Under the pieces are notes generated by a model. The model ran no database searches, had not been told where the DNA came from, and saw only the letters and a program-made list of their open reading frames with translations. From positions 1-43,726 of the forward strand of contig SXXK01000127.1 of assembly GCA_005791255.1 (NCBI GenBank): a stretch of DNA of 43,726 nt, given 5' to 3'. The stretch comes from Planctomyces sp. (GTDB lineage: Bacteria; Planctomycetota; Planctomycetia; Planctomycetales; Planctomycetaceae). Numbering within the stretch: the first letter of the stretch is position 1; the number at the start of each line of letters is the position of its first letter. Made by a program: the position numbers and the translations under genes. This document shows, piece by piece, positions 1 to 9,862 of this stretch.

Positions 1-45
1 AGCCTGTCACGCTGGAGGCCGCGGGTTCGAGTCCCGTCGACCTCG
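1..45 (+). tRNA. tRNA-Asp (GUC), 3' part only (truncated by the window start)
   Basis: AGC-CTGTCAC-GCT anticodon arm (anticodon GTC), variable loop, T-arm GCGGGTTCGAGTCCCGT, acceptor 3' strand ending CGACCTCG. Confidence 0.85.
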
Positions 46-46
46 T

Positions 47-90
47 AAGAAAGCCCACAGTCGAATTTCGGCTGCGGGCTTTCTTCGTTT
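47..90 (+). terminator. Rho-independent terminator after tRNA-Asp
   Basis: Inverted repeat AAGAAAGCCC (47-56) / GGGCTTTCTT (76-85), followed by a T-rich stretch. Confidence 0.7.
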
Positions 91-130
91 TCAAAACCCG
101 GGATGTACAGACGCAGGCCAGCACAGTCGC

Positions 131-487
131 TCAGTGACCGCTCAGCCGGCTGCGAAACACAAAAAACGCCGCACCCAGCAGACAGCAGGCAGCCCACAGA
201 TAATCCCAGCTGGGCTTTTCCTTCAGATACAGCCACGCAAACGGCACGAACACGGCCAGAGAGATCACTTCCTGCATGATCTTCAGCTGACCCACGCTCA
301 GCACCTGATGTCCCAGCCGGTTTGCCGGCACCTGAATCAGATATTCGAAAAGCGCAATCCCCCAGCTGATCAGGGCTGCCACGAACCACGGCCTGTGACG
401 CAGATCCTGCAGATGACCGTACCAGGCCATGGTCATGAAGACATTGCTGAGCACCAGCAGGATGGCAGTTGTCAGGATCTGAGCCAT
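131..487 (-). CDS. DMT/DUF486 family small membrane protein
   Basis: ORF; from MAQILTTAILLVLSNVFMTMAWYGHL it matches the DUF486 pattern with 4 hydrophobic segments; ATG complement at 485-487 chosen over the longer ORF. Confidence 0.8.
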   Translation of the reverse strand: MAQILTTAILLVLSNVFMTMAWYGHLQDLRHRPWFVAALISWGIALFEYLIQVPANRLGHQVLSVGQLKIMQEVISLAVFVPFAWLYLKEKPSWDYLWAACCLLGAAFFVFRSRLSGH

Positions 488-660
488 GATGTTCTCGCTT
501 GATATGCTGCAGGAGTTTCCGGAGTTTTGCAGTGGCTCTGCGTTGTAACGAATGCGACAGACCTGCTGAAGCACTGTTTCCCTGGGGGATATGCGTGGAC
601 AGCAGGTCAGCCTGCACGGCTCCCGAGTCTCCGGAAACGCCGTGTTGAGCCTTCGAGCCC

Positions 661-2457
661 TTGAGACTTTGCGCTGTTTTCATTGAAATGCATGATCGTT
701 CGCCGTCATTCCTGCAACCAGCCTGCACCGCAGCGTTCGTTTCCCCACTGTTTCTTCCGGAACATCCCGTGATACGTGCAACGCTGCTGGTCACCAAAGG
801 TTCGAATCGCGGCAGTCGATTTGAACTGACCTCTGCGCACGATGCGGTGATCGGTCGCAGCGTCGACAGCAATATTCGACTGGATGACTCCGAAGTTTCC
901 CGGCATCACGCCAGGCTCAGCTTTGACGGACTGCACTTTGTCCTGCGTGACCTGGGCAGTGCGAATGGCTGTCGGGTGAACGGGCATCCGGTTCGTGAAC
1001 GGGTGCTCGAGGATGGCGACACGCTGGCACTGGGAACCAGCCAGCTGACATTTCAATTATCAGATTCCGCTCATCCGGCGATGCCTGATGCCGGGCAGAT
1101 TCGGTTTGTTGAGGATGCCGGCGGGCTGAAAGCGGGGGCGATTCAGCAGACTCTGAATTATGACGAAACTGCTCCGGTGCCGCTGGAGGCCACGCAGGCC
1201 GGCCTGGATCTGCTCTACAAAGTCGCTGAGGAACTGGTTACTCCGGTGCAGACACTGGAAAGCCATTTGCAGCGGATTCTTGAACTGACGATTTCTGCGA
1301 TTGGTGCCGATCGCGGCTGCGTGCTGCTGCGCGACCCCGTGGGTGCCGACCTGACAGTCATGGCCTTTGCCCGGCGTGACGGCAGTTCAGGACTGCATTC
1401 GCAGATGCCTGTCTCCCGTTCAATCACTGATTATGTCCTGCGGCATGGTACGGCGGTGCTGACCTCTGACGCCAGCGTGGATGAGCGATTTACGGGTGGT
1501 CAGAGCATTGTCTCTGAGGGCATCTGTGAAGCCATCTGTGCGCCGATGCGCGGTCGTGCAGACCTGCTGGGAGTGTTCTATCTCGACACCACAACGACAC
1601 TTGAACAGGCCGTATCCGGAGCTCCCACCGGTCGTCTTACTGAAGAAAATCTGCGGGTGGTGGTGACTGCCGCCAGACAAACGGCTCTGGCGATCGAATC
1701 GCGGCAGTTTCAGGACGCTCTGGTCAAGGCCGAACGCTTCGCTGCCATGGGCCAGACCATTGCAGTGCTCAGTCATCACATCAAGAATATCCTGCAGGGC
1801 GTTCGCGGCGGCAGCCATCTGATCCGGATGGGTCTGGACCAGAGCCGTGAGGAACTGATTCGGCAGGGCTGGGGTATTGTGGAACGCAACCAGACGCGAA
1901 TCTACGACCTTGTCATGGACATGCTCAGCTTCAGCCGTGATCGGGTTCCTGTGCTCAAGCTGACGGATCTGAACAAGCTGGCGGCGGAGGTGGCTGAGCT
2001 GGCGGCGGCGCGAGCTGCGGAAAGCGGAGTGACGTTTGAGTATCGTCCGGCTGAGGAACTGCCACCGGCCAGCTTCGATGCTGAGGGGATTCATCGAGCG
2101 ATTCTGAATATCGTGGGCAACGCTATTGAAGCGGTGGAGGGTGTTGAGCGTGGGGCTGTGGTGCTGCAGACCGGGTATGATCGGGTCGCCGACATGATGC
2201 TTGTCGCCGTCAGTGACAACGGGCCGGGGATCCCCGAGGATCAGCGGCAGTCCATCTTCAATGTGTTTGAATCTTCCAAAGGTTCCCGCGGCACGGGTAT
2301 TGGCCTGCCGGTCAGCCGCAAGATTCTGCGCGAACACGGCGGACGTGTGCGAGTGGAGGGTGGTCCCGGACAGGGAACGCGATTTGTACTCAGCTGGCCG
2401 CGCGGCATGGCCACTGTGCAGGACATTGCAGCGCTGCAGCCACGACATGACAACTGA
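661..2457 (+). CDS. FHA-GAF sensor histidine kinase
   Basis: FHA core (IGRSVDSNIRLDDSEVSRHHARL...DLGSANGCRVNG), GAF-like region, H-box LSHHIKNILQGVRGG, HATPase (NIVGNAIEAVE, DNGPGIP, GTGIGLPVSRKI). The true start may be downstream (ATG 688 or GTG 769). Confidence 0.85.
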   Translation: MRLCAVFIEMHDRSPSFLQPACTAAFVSPLFLPEHPVIRATLLVTKGSNRGSRFELTSAHDAVIGRSVDSNIRLDDSEVSRHHARLSFDGLHFVLRDLGSANGCRVNGHPVRERVLEDGDTLALGTSQLTFQLSDSAHPAMPDAGQIRFVEDAGGLKAGAIQQTLNYDETAPVPLEATQAGLDLLYKVAEELVTPVQTLESHLQRILELTISAIGADRGCVLLRDPVGADLTVMAFARRDGSSGLHSQMPVSRSITDYVLRHGTAVLTSDASVDERFTGGQSIVSEGICEAICAPMRGRADLLGVFYLDTTTTLEQAVSGAPTGRLTEENLRVVVTAARQTALAIESRQFQDALVKAERFAAMGQTIAVLSHHIKNILQGVRGGSHLIRMGLDQSREELIRQGWGIVERNQTRIYDLVMDMLSFSRDRVPVLKLTDLNKLAAEVAELAAARAAESGVTFEYRPAEELPPASFDAEGIHRAILNIVGNAIEAVEGVERGAVVLQTGYDRVADMMLVAVSDNGPGIPEDQRQSIFNVFESSKGSRGTGIGLPVSRKILREHGGRVRVEGGPGQGTRFVLSWPRGMATVQDIAALQPRHDN

Positions 2458-2526
2458 CACCGGAATCTGAAACCAACAGACGAACTTTTAATACGTGTCA
2501 ACTTCTGCTCGAGGACATACGATCGC

Positions 2527-3192
2527 ATGGTGGCTGAATTCGGTGTGATTTTCGATATGGACGGTGTGCTCGTCAATTCCTATGAATCGCACTTGAAGAC
2601 GTGGCAGGAATGCTGCCGCAGGCATGGCCGTGACTGCACGGAAGCCGAATTTTTGGCGGGGTTCGGCCGCACCAGTCGCGAAGTCATTCGAGACACCTGG
2701 ATCAATCCGCCGGATGACGCTGGTATCGAAGCGTTCGATGAAGAGAAGGAACAGGCCTGGCGGGAACTGATCTCGCAGGACTTCCCTCACATGCCCGGTG
2801 CCGATGACCTGATCCGCTCGCTGGCAGATGCCGGGATTCCGATGGCTATCGGTTCCAGTGGTCCTCCCGGGAATGTCGCAGCGGTGGCAGCACAGCTGCA
2901 TTCCGGCCACCTGATTCGGACGCGGATTACCGGTGCGGATGTGATTCAGGGGAAACCCCATCCGGACGTGTTCCTGAAGGCTGCGGCCGGACTGGGACTG
3001 CCGCCGGAACGGTGTGTGGTGCTGGAAGATGCCCCGGTGGGTCTGGCTGCAGCGCTTGCGGCCGGTGCGCGCTGTCTTGGAGTGGTTTCCAGAGGACGTC
3101 GCTGGGAGCAGCTTGAGGGAGCTCACGATCGCGTTCTGAATGATCTGCAGGAAGTCACGGTGGCACGACTGCGACGAATTGTCAACAGCTGA
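2527..3192 (+). CDS. HAD superfamily hydrolase (beta-phosphoglucomutase-like)
   Basis: IFDMDGVLVNSYESH, IGSSGPPGN, GKPHPDVFLKAA, VLEDAPVGLAAALAAG. Confidence 0.88.
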   Translation: MVAEFGVIFDMDGVLVNSYESHLKTWQECCRRHGRDCTEAEFLAGFGRTSREVIRDTWINPPDDAGIEAFDEEKEQAWRELISQDFPHMPGADDLIRSLADAGIPMAIGSSGPPGNVAAVAAQLHSGHLIRTRITGADVIQGKPHPDVFLKAAAGLGLPPERCVVLEDAPVGLAAALAAGARCLGVVSRGRRWEQLEGAHDRVLNDLQEVTVARLRRIVNS

Positions 3193-4727
3193 TGGACAAC
3201 AGTATGCAACCCGGCAATTCCTTTTCGATCCTGATCTTTGGTGCTTCAGGCGACCTGACGTCACGGAAACTGATCCCTGCACTGTTTCGGCTGTACTGCC
3301 AGAACTTCCTGCCGGACGGCTGTCCGATCATCGGGGTCGCTCGTCGCGAAAAAACTCACGCTGAGTTTCAGGAGGAGATGCGGCAGATCGTGGCGAACCG
3401 CATGGGTGACAAATTCGATGCGGCCGCCTGGCAGAAATTCGCCGGTCGCCTGTTCTATCAGCAACTGGACATTTCCAGCCCGGCTGATTACCTGCGGCTG
3501 CATGGCAGTCTGCAGGCCATCGAACAGGTCGCCGGGGCCGGGTCAGACCCTACGCGAGTGGTCTACCTGGCCACAGCACCGGCCCTGTTTGCCGCGGCTG
3601 TGGACGGACTCAATGTCGCCGGGCTGATCCCGCCGCGGGAACTGTCCGGAAAACTGCGCGTCGTTGTGGAAAAACCATTCGGTCGGGATCTCGATTCGGC
3701 TATCCAGCTGGCTGCCGAACTGGATCGGCACCTGCTGGAAAACCAGATCTATCGAATTGACCATTACCTTGGCAAGGAAACCGTACAGAACATCCTGCTG
3801 TTTCGCTTTGGCAATGCCATCTTTGAACCGCTGCTGAATCGCAGTCACGTCGATCATGTGCAGATCACCGTGGCGGAATCACAGGGCATGGAAGGTTCCC
3901 GCGGCGGCTATTATGACACGTCAGGAGCCCTGCGGGACGTGCTGCAGAATCATGTGCTGCAGTTGCTGTGCCTGATCGCCATGGATCCTCCCAGCCTGTT
4001 TCAGGCTCGCGAAATCCGCGATGAAAAGCTGAAGGTCCTGCAGGCTCTCAGACCCGGCAGCAGCGGAGGCATCAGCAGCTGGGCAGTCCGCGGCCAGTAC
4101 GCAGCCGGACTGGTCGGACGCCAGCCGGCACTCGCGTATCGCGAAGAGGACCGTGTGAATCCGGCGTCCAACCGCGAAACCTTCGTCGCCATGAAGGTAC
4201 TGATCGACAATTGGCGCAGGGCGGGAGTGCCGTTCTTTCTGAGAACAGGCAAGCGCATGCCCCGCCAGCTCACCGAGATTGCCATTCAGTTCAAGAACCC
4301 GCCGCTGAATCTGTTCTCGACTGTGGACTGTGACGGGGATCTTTGCGATATCGTGGAAACTCGCCCCAACCAGCTCGTGCTGCGAATCCAGCCGCAGGAA
4401 GCCATCTCACTGAAGTTCTCGGCCAAACGCCCCGGCATGAATTATCACGTCCAGCCGGTCTCCATGGATTTCGATTACGGACAACATTTTGATACAGTCC
4501 TGCCCGAAGCCTATGAACGACTGCTGCTGGACGTCATGCGCGGCGATTCAACTCTGTTCACCCGAAATGATGAACTCGAAGCCGCCTGGCGTTTCGTGAC
4601 TCCCGTTCTGCGAGCCTGGGAAGCCAGTTCTTCGTCCCCGGAACTCTATGCGGCCGGTACCTGGGGACCGGCCGCTGCTGATCGTCTGATTGCCGAACAT
4701 CGTGCCAACTGGCGGGCTCCGCGCTGA
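3192..4727 (+). CDS. zwf: Glucose-6-phosphate 1-dehydrogenase
   Basis: IFGASGDLTSRKLIPAL, EKPFGRDL, RIDHYLGKETVQNILLFRFGN, FFLRTGKRMP; start codon overlaps the upstream stop. Confidence 0.97.
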   Translation: MDNSMQPGNSFSILIFGASGDLTSRKLIPALFRLYCQNFLPDGCPIIGVARREKTHAEFQEEMRQIVANRMGDKFDAAAWQKFAGRLFYQQLDISSPADYLRLHGSLQAIEQVAGAGSDPTRVVYLATAPALFAAAVDGLNVAGLIPPRELSGKLRVVVEKPFGRDLDSAIQLAAELDRHLLENQIYRIDHYLGKETVQNILLFRFGNAIFEPLLNRSHVDHVQITVAESQGMEGSRGGYYDTSGALRDVLQNHVLQLLCLIAMDPPSLFQAREIRDEKLKVLQALRPGSSGGISSWAVRGQYAAGLVGRQPALAYREEDRVNPASNRETFVAMKVLIDNWRRAGVPFFLRTGKRMPRQLTEIAIQFKNPPLNLFSTVDCDGDLCDIVETRPNQLVLRIQPQEAISLKFSAKRPGMNYHVQPVSMDFDYGQHFDTVLPEAYERLLLDVMRGDSTLFTRNDELEAAWRFVTPVLRAWEASSSSPELYAAGTWGPAAADRLIAEHRANWRAPR

Positions 4728-4769
4728 AGTCGCCGTCTCGCTTTCGCTCTGAATCCGGAAACATCAACC

Positions 4770-5906
4770 ATGTTGAAAAAACTGCTGCTGATCCCTGCAT
4801 TCGTCCTGCTGACTCTGAACTGCGTTCGCGCTGATGACGCACTGCTGCAGGCTGCCCTGAAGAATGCCGGGCAGAACCGAACAGAGCTGGAAAAAGCCCT
4901 CGCTGACGCTCCGCAGGATCAGCAGGACGGCATCAGGTTCCTCATCGAAAATATGCCGGAGTCCGATCTGCAGTCACTTTCGGCCGACTTCCTGCTGGAA
5001 AACAGCCGACTGACGTGGCAGGCACTGCGGGAATCCGCCTGGGCCGACCGCATTCCGCAGGACGTTGTCTTTGATTCACTGCTGCCATACGCCAATATCA
5101 ACGAACGCAGAGACGCGTGGCGAAAAGAATTCTTCGAAAAATTCCGGCCACTTGTGAAGGATGCGAAATCCCCGTCTGAGGCCGCCGCCGTGCTCAACCA
5201 GCAGGTCTTCCCGATGGTCAATGTCAGGTACTCAACCCAGCGCAAAAAAGCCGATCAAAGCCCACTCGAAAGCATGGAAAGCGGACTCGCATCCTGCACC
5301 GGACTGTCCGTGCTGCTGGTCGATGCCTGCCGAGCCGTGGGAGTCCCCGCCAGAATCGTGGGCACGCCACTGTGGTCCGACAACAGCGGCAATCACACCT
5401 GGGTGGAAATCTGGGACAATGGCTGGCACTTCACCGGAGCCTGCGAACCCACCGGCAATGCTCTGGATCAGGGATGGTTCATTGATCGCGCATCAAAAGC
5501 CATCCGCGATGAACGCAGACATGCCATTTATGCAGTGACGTTCCGCAAAAATGGTCAGACCTTCCCCATGGTCTGGGCTCGAGACAACTCGGATGTTTTC
5601 GCGGTGAATGTCACTGATCGCTACACCGCACTCAGATCACCGATTCCGCCGAATCACTCGGCTCTGCGAGTCCGGGTGATCGGTCCCGCCGGAACGCGGA
5701 CTGCCGTGGATATCCGGATTCTGGATGCCGCCGGCAACGAACTGTTCAGGGGAAAATCAAAAGACGATCGATTCGACTCCAATGACCACCTGACGGCCGC
5801 AGTCCCCACCGGCCTGAAGGTCACGGTCAGCATTGCCGACACTGAAATCAGCCAGCAGGTTGAAGTGCTGGAACAGGAACAGCTTGTGGAATTGCGGCAG
5901 CCCTGA
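4770..5906 (+). CDS. Secreted transglutaminase-like domain protein
   Basis: Signal peptide; Cys-His core SCTGLSVLLVDACRAVGVPARIVGT...NHTWVEIWDNGWHFTGACE. Confidence 0.82.
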   Translation: MLKKLLLIPAFVLLTLNCVRADDALLQAALKNAGQNRTELEKALADAPQDQQDGIRFLIENMPESDLQSLSADFLLENSRLTWQALRESAWADRIPQDVVFDSLLPYANINERRDAWRKEFFEKFRPLVKDAKSPSEAAAVLNQQVFPMVNVRYSTQRKKADQSPLESMESGLASCTGLSVLLVDACRAVGVPARIVGTPLWSDNSGNHTWVEIWDNGWHFTGACEPTGNALDQGWFIDRASKAIRDERRHAIYAVTFRKNGQTFPMVWARDNSDVFAVNVTDRYTALRSPIPPNHSALRVRVIGPAGTRTAVDIRILDAAGNELFRGKSKDDRFDSNDHLTAAVPTGLKVTVSIADTEISQQVEVLEQEQLVELRQP

Positions 5907-6061
5907 TCTCTGGCCAACACCCGCCTCCCAATTCTCGGAAATCCACCCCAATCCCCGGCGCCGATTGCCGACTGGCATGGTTTCAAACTGTACGGATGGA
6001 CCTGTTTCCTGTGCCTTCCGGCAGCCATCCCAGTTGGAAAATCCTGATCCGGGGTATCGTG

Positions 6062-7621
6062 ATGCTGTTTCGCACATGGCTTTCTGCTGCCGTTGCTGAT
6101 CACAGAAATACGCTGAGATACTGGCTGTTGCCGGCCTTCGTCGCAGCCTGGCTGTGCGGCAAACCTGCTGCAGCGGATGACTTTTTGTTTTCGCACGAGC
6201 AGGTGCTGGGGACGACTCTGGAGCTGACTGTGACCTGTGCGGATCAGCACACAGCGAAGCAGGCGGAACAGCGGGCTCTTGAGGAAATAGACCGGCTGGC
6301 GGCAATCTTCAGCAGCTATCAGACGGACAGCCAGTTTTCCCGGTTTACTGCCCTGGCGGCAGACCAGTCGATGGTGGTTTCTCCTGAATTGCTGCGTCTG
6401 TTGAAGCGGTGTGAAGAGTGGACTCGGGTGTCGAACGGGGCCTTCAATCCGGCGGTGGAAGTCATCAGTCGTCGCTGGCAGCAGGCGGCCGTTGAAGGTG
6501 TTGAACCAACGATGCCGGAACTGCAACAGTTGGTTTCCGTGGCTTCGCAGCGGCACTGGCGGGTGCAGGCGGAACAGGGACGACTGATTCGTCGCACTGA
6601 GCAGCCACTGACTCTGAACGCCATAGCGAAGGGTACTGTCGTGGATTCGGTAGTGCTGGCACTGCAGTCTGAGTTTCCGCAGATTGAGGGGCTGGTCGTG
6701 AATATCGGTGGTGACCTGCGAGTCGCCGGAGTCGGGCAGTGTGCTGTAACGGTACCTGCTCCGCAGCGTGATGCCTTGAATGCGACCCCACTGGCTGTCC
6801 TGCAGCTTTCCAATCAGGCGATTGCGACCAGCGGCATGTCCGAACGTTCATGGAGCGTGGCCGGGCGTGCCGTATCACACATCATGGATCCTCGCACGGC
6901 CCTCCCTTGTGTGCAGGTCCCCAGTGCTTCGGTGGTAGCCGCCGACGCCGAGACTGCCGACGTGCTGGCCACAATCTGCAGCGTGCTGGAGCCTGCGGAA
7001 TCTGTGAGACTGATCGAGTCGATTCCGGGTGCATCCTGCTGCCTTGTGACGGCCGGAGGAGCTGTGCTGTGCTCAGCGGGCTGGCCAGTTCAGCAGCCTG
7101 CAGCGGCCGTGGCCGATGAAAAATCGACGCAGGCAGAGGCTTCTGCCAAACCGACTCCCTTCGATCTGCAGATTGAATTTGAAATCGCGAAGTCTGCCGG
7201 TGGCGGACGATACCGACGTCCCTACGTCGCAGTCTGGGTGGAGGATGCAGACGGTTTCCCCGTGAAAACGCTAAGTCTGTTCCTGATGGCAGACAATCCC
7301 GGTCCCCGCTGGCATCGGGACCTGCGGCGCTGGTATTCCAGTGATCAGGTGCGGCAGCTGGTGGACGATGCAAAGCTGATTGGCACGATTTCGAAGCCTA
7401 CGCGCAACCCGGGTGTCTATAAAGTGGCCTGGGACGGTCGCGACGACAAAGGCGACCTGCTGCAACCGGGTAAGTACACGCTGTACATCGAAGCGGCTCG
7501 CGAGCATGGTACGTATCAGCTGATGAAGCACCCGTTTGAGCTGGGTGGTGCGAACTTCACTGAGCAGCTGAAGGGAAACACGGAAATCAGTGCCGCTTCC
7601 ATCAAATACTCGGGAAAGTAA
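6062..7621 (+). CDS. FAD:protein FMN transferase (ApbE) fused to a C-terminal DUF2271 domain
   Basis: ApbE motifs GAFNPAVEVISR, LNAIAKGTVVD, VNIGGDLRVAG, SHIMDPRTALP; C-terminal RPYVAVWVEDADGFPVKTLSLFLM...RDLRRWY...TRNPGVYKVAWDGRDDKGDLLQPGKYTLYIEAAREHGTYQ = DUF2271. The ORF extends to 5996; start chosen ahead of the signal peptide. Confidence 0.85.
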   Translation: MLFRTWLSAAVADHRNTLRYWLLPAFVAAWLCGKPAAADDFLFSHEQVLGTTLELTVTCADQHTAKQAEQRALEEIDRLAAIFSSYQTDSQFSRFTALAADQSMVVSPELLRLLKRCEEWTRVSNGAFNPAVEVISRRWQQAAVEGVEPTMPELQQLVSVASQRHWRVQAEQGRLIRRTEQPLTLNAIAKGTVVDSVVLALQSEFPQIEGLVVNIGGDLRVAGVGQCAVTVPAPQRDALNATPLAVLQLSNQAIATSGMSERSWSVAGRAVSHIMDPRTALPCVQVPSASVVAADAETADVLATICSVLEPAESVRLIESIPGASCCLVTAGGAVLCSAGWPVQQPAAAVADEKSTQAEASAKPTPFDLQIEFEIAKSAGGGRYRRPYVAVWVEDADGFPVKTLSLFLMADNPGPRWHRDLRRWYSSDQVRQLVDDAKLIGTISKPTRNPGVYKVAWDGRDDKGDLLQPGKYTLYIEAAREHGTYQLMKHPFELGGANFTEQLKGNTEISAASIKYSGK

Positions 7622-7625
7622 GCCT

Positions 7626-8315
7626 GTGAGCACGAACGAGGCTGCGGTGAAGAGCCCACCGGAAGGATCGGTCTCAGGTCGATCGAGAGGACGCTGGATG
7701 CAGCGACAACTGGCTGTGTGGAGTCGCTGGCTGCATATCTACCTGTCACTGATGTCGTTTGGTGCGATTCTGTTTTTCAGCATCACCGGACTGACGCTGA
7801 ACCATCCGGACTGGTTTTTCAGTGAGTCCACGAAGAGCGTGGAGGGAACAGTCCCCCGCGAATGGCTGCATCTGCAGCAGCCACCGCCGGAAAATCGGGA
7901 CGAATCTGATTACGGGCATGAGGTGGACCGGCTGGCGGTCGTTGAGTTTCTGCGGGGGGAACACGGCCTGTCGGGAAGAATGACTGAGTTTTTGTCATTT
8001 CAGGACGAGTGCGAAGTGACGTTTCAGGGGCCGGGGTACGCAGCCACGGCCCGTATTCGCCGCGATGACGGGACATATTCCGTTTCCATCATCAGCAATG
8101 ACCTGGTTTCCATGCTGAACGATTTGCACAAGGGACGTCATACCGGCGCCGAGTGGTCTGTGGTCATCGATATTTCGGCCATCATCTCAGCATTGGTGGC
8201 CATCACGGGCCTGATCCTGGTTTTCTTCCTGAAACTGCATCGAAAGCTGCGACTGTCTCTGGCAGTTGCCGGCATCCTGCTTATTCTCTGGATGTTTCGG
8301 ATTGCCATTAACTGA
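7626..8315 (+). CDS. PepSY-associated TM helix domain protein
   Basis: WSRWLHIYLSLMSFGAILFFSITGLTLNHPDWF N-terminal helix, C-terminal LVAITGLILVFFLKLHRKLRLSLAVAGILL; GTG start just after the ApbE stop. Confidence 0.78.
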   Translation: MSTNEAAVKSPPEGSVSGRSRGRWMQRQLAVWSRWLHIYLSLMSFGAILFFSITGLTLNHPDWFFSESTKSVEGTVPREWLHLQQPPPENRDESDYGHEVDRLAVVEFLRGEHGLSGRMTEFLSFQDECEVTFQGPGYAATARIRRDDGTYSVSIISNDLVSMLNDLHKGRHTGAEWSVVIDISAIISALVAITGLILVFFLKLHRKLRLSLAVAGILLILWMFRIAIN

Positions 8316-8327
8316 AAAGGCAGCAGC

Positions 8328-8633
8328 ATGTCAGGCAGTGATCCTTCGGCGGACGCCACGGTACTCAGCGAATCGGTTCAGCTCCCGCGAACGCATCGGC
8401 GGCAGCCTGAGGAGCGTGAACAGGGTGTGCAGCCGCTGGCAATACTGATGCAGCGACTGCAGCTGTCTGCTCATGACCTCGTCTCGGCATCTCCCCGTCA
8501 GCTGACTCACAAGATGGTCTCGCGGGCTGTCAAGGGGCGCTGGCTGACGATCAATTCTCGTCGGCAGGTGCATGAGGCCTTTTGTCTGGCGACCGGCACA
8601 GCACCGCTCATTTCCGAACTCTTCAATTACTAA
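8328..8633 (+). CDS. Small conserved-type hypothetical protein
   Basis: 101-aa ORF with ATG start, located between PepSY_TM and the methyltransferase in the same orientation. Confidence 0.55.
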   Translation: MSGSDPSADATVLSESVQLPRTHRRQPEEREQGVQPLAILMQRLQLSAHDLVSASPRQLTHKMVSRAVKGRWLTINSRRQVHEAFCLATGTAPLISELFNY

Positions 8634-8689
8634 CCCGGCAATTACCAACCCGGCGTTCGTCCGGCTTCCGTTGCGGATCAGGGTCAGAC

Positions 8690-9838
8690 GTGGATTTCAG
8701 CTGTCAACATTTTGAGGTCGAGCGCTGTCGATCGTGCGAACTGCTGCCTCTTCAGGTGCACGGCTCTGTCAGCCGCAGGCAGGTGCTGCTGCGGCAGCTG
8801 TTTCCTGACGTAAATCTGCAGCCGCTGCAGTACAGCAGCAACCCCGCAGGTTCCCGCATCAGGGCTCGGATGGCCGTCGACTGGCAGCAGTCGCCGCTGG
8901 GGTTTGGCTTCTTCGACCCGCGGCAACAGGGCGTTCCTGTGGAAGACTGTCCGCTGCATCATCCCCTGATTACTCAGTCGATCCCGACCCTTCGTGAGTT
9001 TCTGCTGCGGGCACAACTGACGCCTTTCGATCCCGACCGCAATTCCGGAGAATTGAAATTCGTGGTGCTGACAGCTGCACCGGATGCCGGGCAGGTCATG
9101 GTGCAGTGGGTACTCAGGTCACAGGAATCTGTCTCCCGAATCCGCAGTGTCTGGCGAAAGATGTCACCGGCGGACCGCGGCACTGTGCATGTCATGGGAG
9201 TCGGGATTCAGCCGCTCCGCAGTTCGCAGATTGGTGCCGAGCTTGAGTTGTGTGTTTCCGAAGAGCGAAGTCTGCAGATTCGTTTCGGCGACCTGCCGCT
9301 GTTTTTCGGGCCGGGCAGCTTCATCCAGACGAATCATGAGATTGCCACAAGGCTGTATTCCGCTGCTGGGCAAAGGATTTCCGGGGGCGTTCCCGGACCG
9401 ATACTCGATCTGTACTGTGGTGCCGGCGGATTTGGACTGATGGCAGCCAGTCACGGTCGAGCGGTTGTGGGACTGGAGAAATCAGCCACTGCCATTGAAA
9501 ATGCTCGTCGATCGGCCGAGCTGATGGGCGTTGCAGCGGAATTTCGCCAGTGCTCGCTGGAAGCTGATCAGACTATGCTTGCTGCGGACGAGTATTTTTC
9601 CACGATCATCTGCAATCCGCCGCGCCGCGGCCTCGATCCTGCATCCCTTGAACTCATTCAAAGACTGGCTCCGCAGCGCGTCCTGTACTCCAGTTGTTCA
9701 CCGCAGACTCTGGCAAGGGACCTGCAACTGCTGTCCGGGCAGTTTCAACCGATCTGGATGCAGGGTTTTGACATGTTTCCCCTGACTGAACATTTCGAAG
9801 TGCTTTGCGAACTTGAACTGACTGTCGGTAAAAGCTGA
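8690..9838 (+). CDS. rlmC: 23S rRNA (uracil-C5)-methyltransferase, RlmC/RumB-like
   Basis: N-terminal Fe-S type cysteines (CQHFEVERCRSC), FGPGSFIQTN, LDLYCGAGGFGL, NPPRRGLD, LYSSCSPQTLARDL; GTG start at 8690 inferred, ORF extends to 8582. Confidence 0.82.
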   Translation: MDFSCQHFEVERCRSCELLPLQVHGSVSRRQVLLRQLFPDVNLQPLQYSSNPAGSRIRARMAVDWQQSPLGFGFFDPRQQGVPVEDCPLHHPLITQSIPTLREFLLRAQLTPFDPDRNSGELKFVVLTAAPDAGQVMVQWVLRSQESVSRIRSVWRKMSPADRGTVHVMGVGIQPLRSSQIGAELELCVSEERSLQIRFGDLPLFFGPGSFIQTNHEIATRLYSAAGQRISGGVPGPILDLYCGAGGFGLMAASHGRAVVGLEKSATAIENARRSAELMGVAAEFRQCSLEADQTMLAADEYFSTIICNPPRRGLDPASLELIQRLAPQRVLYSSCSPQTLARDLQLLSGQFQPIWMQGFDMFPLTEHFEVLCELELTVGKS

Positions 9839-9862
9839 CTGCCCTGCCCTGCGGATTCGATT

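Noticed and set aside
1420-2460. 346-aa - strand ORF
   Set aside because: Antisense to the histidine kinase; no recognisable domain; typical of GC-rich coding DNA.
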